Assembly: GCA_947359465.1 (NCBI GenBank)
Contig: OX375876.1
Coordinates: forward strand, 66,222,998 to 66,286,997
Direction: 5' to 3'
DNA from: Metellina segmentata
Lineage: Eukaryota; Arthropoda; Arachnida; Araneae; Tetragnathidae
Length of the DNA: 64,000 nt
In this document: positions 55,137 to 64,000 of the stretch, piece after piece
Layout of the letters: each line of letters starts with the position of its first letter
Position numbering within the stretch: position 1 is the first letter of the stretch
The notes under the pieces: generated by a model
What the model was told of the DNA's origin: nothing
The model's database searches: none
The model's input: the letters and a program-made list of their open reading frames with translations, nothing else
Translations under genes and position numbers: made by a program

Positions 55137-57620
55137 CAGGGGTGGCCAACCTGTGGCGCATTCGATGATTACAAATGGCGCCTTGCATTCTTGCGCCTAC
55201 TATTTTTTTTAAGTATGCGTCATAACTGAATCCATCTTCTGTTATGCCTTGTAATATAGAAATAAAAGTGCACTCTCAAGTTCAACAAGACATTTAATAA
55301 GCGTAAATAGACATCGCAACAGATAAGCATACGAACGATATGATCAGCGTAGAGAAACAAGCAATTGGCTCAGTGCATTGCGTCAGACAAGGATTGTACG
55401 TGTATCAGACAAAATTAATTCAGCAGTAATGTAAACACAGAAAACAGAAACATAAACACTCACAGGAAGTATGCAACTACTTTATTTTCAACACCCTAGT
55501 GCTCACAGTTCAATCTATACAGCCGTCTAAGTGCGAAAGAAAATGAGCAAAAGAAGTACGGAAAGTGATAGTAGGCGTGAATTCAATGAACAGTGGGAAA
55601 ATGAACTGTTATTTATAGCAAGTCCATCAGGAAAACCGTTTTGCATTGTTTGTGAAAGTACTCTTCCACATAACAGAAGACATGATCTTAATATACAATA
55701 TAAAACACAGCATCAGGCAAATATAGAAGGAATAATGAAGCTCGTTCTTGGGTCTGAGTTACGAAAAGAATACGTGATTAAGAAAAAGGAAGAAATCAGA
55801 AGAAGACAAAATATTTTTACTAAAGTAAGTTGTGAAGACTTGGCAATGACAGAAGCGTAATATGAAATAGCTTTATAGCATTGGCGAAAAAAAAAAGAAA
55901 CCTTTTTCTGACTGAGAAGAAATTGTTAAGCATTGTCTCCAAATACTTGCACGCCATCTTGGTAACAAAGGTATTGAAAGGAAAGCAGACGAAATTGCTA
56001 TATCAAGGAAGACAGTTACGAGACGTATCGAAGAACTCTCTCAGGATGTATCTCAGCAACTGAAATACCTTTTCCATTCTTGTACTTTCTTTTCACTAGC
56101 TTCGGATGAATCAACGGACGTATGTAATGTAGTCCAGTTAAGCATTTTATAAGAGGAATTGATGATAATTTTAATGTATTTGAAGAACTTGCCAGTCTGG
56201 AGTCATTGCATGGTAATACAATAGGATTAGACATATTTGAAAAAAGCAAAATCATGCTTAGAAAATCTGAAATTGGATTATAGTAAACTCATCAGTGTTT
56301 GCACTGACGGAGCGCAGTCAATGATAGGTAAAAGCAATGGCACTACAACTTTGCTTGATAAATTTTTAAATTGTCCTGTATTAAAATATCACTGCATTAT
56401 ACACCAAGATGCACTGTGTGGAAAAACTTTTAAAATGTTATGTTACCGGTTGTGAAATGTGTGAATAACATTAGGCAAGAGTATTAAACAGACGAGAATT
56501 CAGAGAATATTCTGAATTGTTAGATTTGGAATATGGTGAATTTATCCTTCATTGTGAGGTGCGCTGGCTTTCTAGTGGACAGGTTCTGAGTACATTTTGG
56601 AAACTGAAAAACGCTGTTCATAATTTTTTAGAACAGGAAAATGAACTTCCTGATGAAAGAACCCTATTTGTCGATAACACCTGGCTATTTGATTTGGTAT
56701 TTTAAGTTGATGTTACTAGCCATCTCAATGATCTAAATTTGAAACTACAGGTCAATAATAAATTATTTCCCAGCTCAGTAAATAGCATAAATTCATTTAA
56801 AATGAAATTAAAACTCTTCATCTCTCAGATAGAAAATCAGGATTTAAGTCAATTTCCACATTTGAAAGAGCAAAGTGAATGTGTTGCGGATACTAACAAT
56901 TTTTGACCAAATATATTGAAATAGTCAATTTATTGCAAGGGTAATTTGAAAGTCGTTTTCATGATCTGGCTAAAGAAGAAAACTGCATGCTCGAATTTAT
57001 AAACCCATTTTCACTCAGTGATTAAAACTTAATGAAGATGCCTAGTAACATACAATTCGAACTTATTGATTTAAAAACAAATTCATTATTAAAAATGAAA
57101 TTTGATGAGCCTTTTTCAGATCAAAATGATTCTGACATTATTAGTTTCTGGCGTTCATTACCCTGTGAACATTTTCCTGAATTAAGAAAATTTGCAAAAA
57201 ATTACGTATGTCGTTGCGGAACGACATATAGATGTGAATAAGCATTTTCATCAATGAAAATGATTAAAAGCAAAACGAGATCGCGAATGACTGATTAAAA
57301 TTTGAAGAATTCTCTGGTGCTCTCTGTATCAAATTTAACACCGAACATTGAAAAACTAGCGAAATCCAAACAGGCTCAAAAGTCCCATCAATGGTAAGTA
57401 ATGTTTATGTTTTGTAATAGATAATTTTATATACAATAATTAAATAATTTAAAATGTTAATTATTATATCTATAAACATACTTTTGTTAAAAAGGTTATT
57501 ATGGAAATGCCAGGACCATGAAAGTAAAGAAGGTAGAAAAGGCACTTGTGTTGTATGCCGCATTTGAAGTCGTATGTGAAAAAAAGTGACGCATTGTATG
57601 TAAAAGGTTGGCTACCCCTG
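55137..57620 (+). mobile_element. hAT element relic with 8-bp target duplication
   Basis: Ends CAGGGGTGGCCAACCT (left) and the reverse complement CAGGGGTAGCCAACCT (right), with GTATAGAG duplicated at 55129-55136 and 57621-57628. The 2484-bp body carries a broken hAT transposase, below. Confidence 0.92.
55543..57360 (+). pseudogene. hAT transposase (ZBED5/SCAND3-like), broken
   Basis: The first open frame (55531-55860) has a BED-type zinc finger region: EFNEQWENELLF, then CIVCESTL and the H-rich tail. It resembles the hAT-derived ZBED5/GTF2IRD2-like family. Downstream pieces in changing frames include FIRGIDDNFNVFEELASLES, VCTDGAQSMIGKSNG and EVRWLSSGQVLSTFW (catalytic-domain motifs). The hAT C-terminal dimerisation region has FWRSLPCEHFPELRKFAKN followed by RSRMTD. 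There are stops and frameshifts at about 55860, 56060, 56455 and 56705, so it is inactive. The expected order is kept. Confidence 0.85.
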
Positions 57621-57628
57621 GTATAGAG

Positions 57629-59631
57629 TCTACAAACTACTGTGTAATGCTAATCACGAAAAGTATTTTAAAAATCATATAAAAATGAATTGTTACGAGG
57701 AAAAAGAAAATGTCTTCGTTTAGATTATTTAAAAAACGAATTGAATTAAATCAATTTATTTATTCTTCCCAGATGCGTGTGAAACAAAACACGTGATGAT
57801 AAAAGCGTCAGAAAAGGAGGTTAGTAAAAAAACAATACTTTAATCTCTCTCTATAAATTTAAAAAACACTAATTTCCTCGCGTGATGCTAAAAGCACCTA
57901 AAGCTCCTTAAAAACTTAAGAAACCCTAATACCCCATAGTTCATTTCCCACTGGTATAAGCTCCTCCCACTGACGAGTATCAACACCTCCGACAGTTTAA
58001 TACCACACTTATTCAACTTGGGATACCAAACATCTCCGCTACGAATGCCCGCGCAAAAATGACCTCCCCGATAAGAAAAACAAATCTATTTTTTCCACCC
58101 TCTCTTCATCAGCGCGACGTCTTTCTTCAAGAAGCCCTTAAGAACTCTGAAGGCTTGAGACTCGGGCTAACTGGCGCAACGTGTCACAAGTCCTGAAAAA
58201 GCAACGCTGACAAGAACATCGCATCAGGTCCCCAAAAAGGATTACGTCCAGTTTTGTGCCGAAACTTAGAAAGGATTAGATACTCGTCTATACCTTTTAT
58301 AAGGCACCGGAGGGTGGGTGAGGTAGGGAGGGAGATCTGGGGAAGAAAGTTGGAGAACAAGAAGAGAGTAACACAAACATTCATTAAGCAGGATTGACCG
58401 CGGAGAATTCTGCCCGGGTTTCTGTCAATTTGTTCTCTGAATCGCTCGGAAAGAGAGGCCCGTGTCTTTGTCCTCTCGGTCTTAACGAGGTCAAGCAGGC
58501 AAGTTCTCAAAAGTTTGTGCTTTCCCTTACGACTGCAGAGAATAGTTTTCGAAAGTGCTGCTGGTTAGGTGGAAAAGTTAACGTCGAGGTTTGAAGAGAA
58601 AGCAAATACGGAGTGATACTGGGGTAGCGTTGGTGGTGGGTATTTTGCTTTCTTTTTTTCCCTAGGCATTGAGATGAGCAAGAAACATTGATTTAATTTG
58701 TAGTGAGAAAAATGGGTCTATTAGTTTTGAAGAACGTTATTTCCAGTTTACGCTGTGCTTATTTTCATTTTATTATAACATTATACAGAATAACAATCGA
58801 TTCATTTTTCAATTTCTGATCCCACCCTGTAGCGTTGGAAGTACTTGATATTTTACATTTAAGTTAAAATTTATAATTTAAAATGACGTCGTTGTCTTGT
58901 AGCTTAACTCTGTGGAGTCACGTATTCATTATCCCATAATGCAACCCTCAGTTTTTCCTTAATGATTTCTAATAACTTTAACCTTCTCGAATTGTTCCTC
59001 GAATTCGTTCAACAATAGATGTGGCTTGGAGGGTTAAATAAAAATGTGCTTTGAAATTAACTGGTTTCTTTAGCGTGGTCACTCTTTTGCTAAACGATGA
59101 TGAATTAGAAAAGGGATCCACTGCTTAATCCTATGAGTGCTCACAAGCATAAATTCCTTTTTAAACCTTCAGTTCCTCTTGCATGACTTGTAACCCGTTT
59201 CAGCCTTCTCGACATGTATGATTTTCTCCAGGATTCTTTCAGCAAATAGATAAGGTTATAAACCACAATTCTAGAGTAAAGCTCAAAGCATTTTAAGTGG
59301 ATTCTAAACTACTACCAATATTCCTCTACCTAGACCAGGATTCGAATCCATATAATCCATATATTGCATCTAAACAGATGCAAAACGTGAATTTTTTGTG
59401 TTGCTTTTTTATCTAATAAATTTCTTATTGCACACTTGACCTTTAATTGCTCCTCCTCACAAGTACATACTACATCTCCATTTCTCAAGAAAAGCAACAC
59501 AAAAAAATCCAAAACAATTTTATTCAAAACCGAAAGTTGATTAAAACTCTTATAAGCTGTTTCTTTACGCAATTTGAAAGGTAAAAACAAAATTCCTATT
59601 CATGCCTTTACAAAAAATTTGTTGTAGTCTT
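57629..59631. other. Unassigned, GC-richer island at 58120-58620
   Basis: Minus-strand (58184-58510) and plus-strand (58394-58594) frames overlap in the island with no recognisable domain. The rest is AT-rich. Confidence 0.38.
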
Positions 59632-59646
59632 CCTAATTTGATTTAA

Positions 59647-59942
59647 AGCCGCGGTTGCCCGGTTGGAATAGTATCGGATGAGCAACAAGAGGGTTTTGCA
59701 AGTTCGAATCCAGCCAAAGCACCGTGTACAATGGGGGCTGGTGCATGTTAAATCCGTTGTGGCCTCAAATGTCCTCACTTTAGCGTGGTGTGGAAGTTTG
59801 CAGAGTGGGATTCTTCAGGTGTTGCCTCGTCCATCTGACAGTGGTTCAAAATTAAGTGGTGTTTTCATCGGATTTTTCCAGGACCGTCGTCAATAGCACG
59901 TTTTGTTGCTTCCAGAACAACGTTAATTAAAATACCCACCTA
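59647..59942 (+). repeat. SINE family B with 15-bp target duplication
   Basis: The tRNA-like head GCCGCGGTTGCCCGGTTGG with AAGTTCGAATCCAGCC (B-box), then GGGGGCTGGTGCATGTTAAA, GTGTGGAAGTTTGCAGAGTG and the tail ACGTTAATTAAAATACC. It is flanked by CCTAATTTGATTTAA at 59632-59646 and 59943-59957. Confidence 0.92.
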
Positions 59943-60006
59943 CCTAATTTGATTTAATGGTTTCTTCAAGTTTAGTAGAATCCTTTAATTGAAACAACAT
60001 CCTGTT

Positions 60007-60308
60007 TGTTTTGGTGCCGCCTTAGCACTGAGCAACGGATTAGCAACCGGGTTGCGAGTTCGAATCCAACCAAAAACAGACGTGCACAAAGGGGGCTGAT
60101 GCATGTTAAATCTGTCATGGCTTCAAATGTCCTCACGTTGGCGTGGTGTGGACTTTTGGAGAGTGGGGGTGCAAACTCAGGTGTTGCCTCGTCATCTAAC
60201 CGTGGTTCAAAATTAAGTAGTGTTGTCTTCGGATCTTTTCGTTCAGGGATTGATCCCGGACCGTCATCAATAGCCCAGTGTTGCTCCTGTACGACATTAA
60301 TTGAAACC
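60007..60308 (+). repeat. SINE family B, full-length copy
   Basis: Same order as the preceding copy: CGGATTAGCAACCGGGTTGC with GAGTTCGAATCCAACC (B-box), GGGGGCTGATGCATGTTAAA, TGTTGTCTTCGGATCTTTTC and GATTGATCCCGGACCGTCAT. No clear target duplication was found. It begins about 50 bp after the previous SINE's duplication. Confidence 0.88.
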
Positions 60309-60559
60309 CCTACCAATCTCTTTTTGTTTTGAGTTACGTCATTGTAATTGAGATGGTGTGATATGCGATTGTTAATGTTTTCTGTGAGAGGGATTTCCAG
60401 CGTAAGCAAACCAGACAAAAAATAGAGATTTTACTTTGTTACCCAAATGCTCTTTATGGTACATATCGAGATTATCTTAAAAAGTGGTTTGTTGCCATAT
60501 TGGAGAATGCTTGTTATTTAATATGGTGTTTAATCTTAATAGCGTTAAAAAACTAATTA

Positions 60560-62571
60560 CAGTGATCTCTCACTTATGCGCGGGCGTTGGGGACAGCGAA
60601 AAAAACGCGTATAAGTGAAAAACGCGCATAAGTGAAAAACCACAAAAGGGAGCTTAAAAGTGAAAAATCAATACAGTGTATTGTTAATACTATGTATATA
60701 CTTCCGGAATTGAACTGAAAATAGTCAAGCAGAGTTTCCAAAGCTTCAAACGCTACTGAGTGAGTTGGGATAACTTTTGCAACATCTTCATCATCGTCAT
60801 CCTCTTCATCTTCGTCACCACCATTTATTTCGGCTGCAATGTCTCCTATTTCCCGCAATTGAGCTATGATTAAATTTTCATCTGAATCAACGAAATCGTT
60901 GAAAGTAGTGCACGTAGCGAGTCCACCAGATACAATATGCCAATCTTCTTCGTTTATGTCATTTTCACAGTTTTCATTTTCTAGCTCCTCACATTCATTT
61001 TCGGCTGGAAACGAAAATCCTGCTTTCTTAAAGCAGCTTTTAATGCACTTGTCAGTAACGTTTCTCCATGATGAACACAACGTATGAATTGCATCAAGGA
61101 CGGTAATTTGCTTCAATTCGTCTTTTAATGCACGTTTTGTTTATGATGTAGTCAGAAGTCGAAGGATTAAAGTTTTTCTGTAGTGCACTTTCACACAACG
61201 GATGACACTCAGATCCAAAGGTTGAATCTTGCACGTGCAATTTGCAGGAAAAACACAACTTTCGTGTTATTGAAAGTTGGAAGATCTTGTGGGTGAGCAG
61301 GACACTGATCCATGAATAACAGAAATTTCCGTTTTTCTTTTTGCATTTTCCTGTCGAATTTTTGAAGGAAATCCAAGAAAATATGCGATGTCGTCCACGC
61401 TGTTTTGTTGCTAGTGCAGTCGCAAGGACGCTTCTTCACGTTCTTAAAACAACGAGTTTTTTTTTTATCTGCCAATGACCAATGGCGGGAATTTTTCTGA
61501 ACCATCAGCGTTGCAACACAGCAAGGCAGTTAGTCTTTCTTTACTTTTTTTTCCACTATGGCATGGTTCTCCCTTGAATGTTAAGGTTCTGTCGGGCATC
61601 AGTTTATAAAAAAGTCCAGTTTCGTCAGAATTGTAGATGTTTTTCGGTTCTTATTTGTTACATTGTTCTACAGTGTTTTCATTGACACTCGCACTTTCCC
61701 CAGAAAGGACACGAGTTGCCAAGCCATGCCTATTTTTGAATTTTTCAAACCATCCATGTGATGCAGAAAAGTTTTCCATTTCAAAACTCTTTGACAATTG
61801 TACGGCCTTCTTCCTTAGAAGCTCAACGTTAACAGGAATGTTCGATTGACGAGCTTCTTTAAACCATAGCTACAAAAACCTTCTCAAATTATTCGAACTT
61901 TCCACCTTGAATTCTGCTTCTTTTCTTCGACTGAATTCCACATTCTCGATGAGCGACTATAATCGCCTCTTGAATTTTTAAAATCCCTCTCAATGTCGAC
62001 TCTGGAACATTAAAATGCTTCGCTAAAGCTTTTATCGAGTTGCAAGGATTTTCTTCGAATTTTTTTATAAGAGCCATTTTAAACGAAAGCTACAATTTTA
62101 TTCGTTTTGCCGTTTTAAAACGATACCATCTAACCCGAACTCCAAAGAAGGTTCTTTCGTTAGCGATCAATGTCACGTGGTACGTACCGTACTAACCACT
62201 CTAATTGGCTGCTGTATAAATGCGACTTTTACTGCCGTCAGTCACAAGACCCCTCCGGTACACCCGTGTATATGGTAGAGGAATATGTACCGGGAATCCA
62301 AACGATAAGGGAAGGACGAGGGAATACATTCCTAGAAGCAGAACAAAAAAGGAAAAGTTTTTGCGATAAGCAACACCTGACTTGAGGAAACTACTTTTGA
62401 ACTGAAAATTTTTTTTTCGACGCGCATAAGTGAGAGCTGCTTTTTTATTGTGGCGTATAAATGAATAAGAGTTATCATTGTTTTCCTATATTCATGGCCG
62501 GGACCGCGAAAAAAACGCGTATAACTGAAAAACGCGCATAAAAGAGAGTGTGTATAAGTGAGAGATCACTG
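60560..62571 (-). mobile_element. pogo/Tigger-like element with intact ends
   Basis: Ends CAGTGATCTCTCACTTATGC and the reverse complement CAGTGATCTCTCACTTATAC are inverted repeats of at least 20 bp, and TA flanks both sides (60558-60559; 62572-62573). Subterminal AAAAACGCGTATAAGTGAAA-type repeats recur inside both ends. The length, 2012 bp, fits a complete element. The transposase it carries is broken. Confidence 0.92.
60574..62077 (-). pseudogene. pogo/Tigger-like transposase, frameshifted
   Basis: Minus-strand order: N-terminal helix-turn-helix region ALIKKFEENPCNSIKALAKHF with FNVPESTLRGIL (CENP-B-like; 62077-61889); NSDETGLFYKLMP around the first catalytic Asp (about 61640-61600); LFMDQCPAHPQDLPTFNN, the second Asp (about 61320-61260); and QPLDLSVIR with the third Asp (about 61230). 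The C-terminal extension (61116-60574) is rich in Glu and Asp (EDEEDDDDEDV), as in Tigger-like proteins. Stops and frameshifts separate all four pieces. All three catalytic Asp residues can be seen, so decay is moderate. Confidence 0.85.
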
Positions 62572-62573
62572 TA

Positions 62574-64000
62574 ACTATAGTATATAACTTATTCATTATT
62601 TGGGATTTCTAATTAGCTGCGTGTTGAAATAATATTTGATAAACAAGCCAAGTTATATCACATTCTGGAAACACGTACCTTACAATTAACTTGAATGCGC
62701 TTTACATTTATTTTGAAAAACAATATCTCATTTTAAAACTTATGAACAAATTTTCATTAATCTGTACTAAACTTCCAAAACAATTTCAATGCAAAATATT
62801 TATAAGATATATAAAGTCGTTTTCATTCTTTTCTGGATTTCAATGCTCAAAACATGCATTTTTAAAAATAATATTCCGTTTCAAGAAGTATAATAAATTA
62901 AAAAATATTATTGCCACATTTAACTCTGATTTGTAAAGTTGTACCTATAAAAAGTAAGATTATTACCCGAAATAGGTATTATTAGACAAATTAAGTATGT
63001 TTATAATATTAAATGCATTTATTTAGATATATTTGAGTGGAAATGGAATTAAGTAGAATGTGCAGTTATTTCAATGTTATAAATGTAAAAAAGTAACTAG
63101 TCATTACCAAGAGCATAATATGGTTGTTATATAAATTGTGTCTCGAAAGTCTTTTGTATTCCTATTTGCATCAGTGTTCCCTTCTAATTTATATATGTTT
63201 TATCCACTTTGTAATTAAGTTAAATTTAAAACAAGTTTTCCCGCTGTTGTATATTTATTCTTACTGTATATAAGATATAATTTTTTTTACAAGGCGCTGC
63301 TGAATAATATACAACGTTCTCATTTTTAATTCGAGAGCTTAAAACATAACGCAAAAATTGTAAGCAGTTTTAAACTAGGCTATTAACATTTTTCAAACAG
63401 CTTAAAAAATAAACATTTGAAACTTTCTAAGGATGCTATGTAAATTTGTTTACCAATTGGCATGCCATATTAATATGTATACGATAAACATATAACATAA
63501 ACACTAGTGTTATTTTAAGAAATGTATCTCTAAAAATTTAGTAAATAAATAAAAATTCGATAAAAAAAGAAAAATATATCAATATTAAAAACAGTTAAAC
63601 TTGTCAAAAACATTCGTAAATGAATATGTGAAAAGTTAACTATAACCACAGCAGTCAATATATCAGAAATAATTTATCTAATAATTCCAAGGAACCTGAA
63701 ATTTAGGTTAAACCTTCTGATCCTTGAATTTATTCATTGTTTAAAAGTAAACTAGAATGATGCATCTCTCCATTTATAAAATAAGTTTTTATACATATTT
63801 CCTGTGCACATAAAAATGGAAGAACGACATAAAGATTGAAAAACTCTGTTCTTTCAATTTTATAAAAACAGAACTTAAGTGGCCCTTTCTTTTTTCGGAT
63901 CATTTCTTTCTCCCGATTGTTCGAAAACGCCATTTTATTTTCCCGCATGGATAAAATTTTTAATTCTACAGGAAATCTCAACGGTCCAATAAAAAAATAC
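62574..64000. other. AT-rich stretch without recognised genes
   Basis: No supported coding region. The minus-strand frame 63730-63981 has no recognisable domain. Confidence 0.4.

Overview
The window is AT-rich, intron-free-looking intergenic DNA of an animal nuclear genome, most likely an arthropod and plausibly a spider. The reasons are the density of decayed Tc1/mariner, piggyBac, hAT, pogo and Helitron/Helentron copies, tRNA-derived SINEs with 12-15 bp target duplications, and long AT microsatellites. I see no confident single-copy host gene. Taxonomy is inferred from repeat style only.

The outstanding object is at 15561-26708: an 11.15 kb element that is almost entirely one inverted repeat. 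Two arms of about 5.57 kb meet at a 7-nt spacer (21120-21126). The outer ends read AGTAGATAG...CTATCTACT and are flanked by the 6-bp direct repeat AATGTC (15555-15560 and 26709-26714). Both the AG...CT ends and the 6-bp duplication are as expected for Polinton/Maverick (adintovirus-like) integration, but there is no polymerase, integrase, ATPase, protease or capsid gene. Each arm carries two intact genes read towards the centre. One is an ALKBH2-like 2-oxoglutarate/Fe(II) dioxygenase with all expected catalytic residues. The other is a 312-residue protein whose N-terminal part looks like the PC4/SUB1 single-strand-DNA-binding coactivator domain. Each arm also has a tRNA-like Pol III A/B box unit near its outer end, three related repeats containing CTCF-like cores, a cluster of five TGACGTCA sites upstream of the PC4-like gene, and CACGTG boxes next to the symmetry centre. 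My reading is a snap-back (palindromic, defective-genome-like) derivative of a protein-primed linear DNA element, inserted as a unit.

The left part, 1-15560, holds microsatellites, a hAT-type MITE with 8-bp target duplication (1288-1818), SINE pieces, a five-unit ~450-475 bp tandem array (5876-8620), a short Helitron (9549-10187), a decayed Tc1 transposase (10290-11010) and a 463-bp tandem duplication of a SINE-containing segment. The part right of the palindrome, 26715-34400, has a piggyBac relic split exactly at a TA by a Tc1-like element (27617-29065), a second Tc1 relic (30140-31134), and a third Tc1 element with intact ends whose middle is replaced by an AT microsatellite (32821-33770).

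From 32 to 41 kb, and again near 55 kb, a dispersed repeat built on the palindrome GACGAGATATCTCGTC recurs. Two tRNA-derived SINEs sit at 39.6-41.2 kb. Two same-length (1725 bp) Helentron-like elements lie in direct orientation at 42787-44511 and 45455-47179. A ~170-bp divergent tandem array fills 50.9-52.1 kb. An hAT relic with GTATAGAG duplications is at 55137-57620, two SINEs at 59.6-60.3 kb, and a pogo/Tigger-like relic at 60560-62571. The rest is unannotated AT-rich sequence. Apart from the four genes in the palindrome, every coding remnant I recognise is broken.
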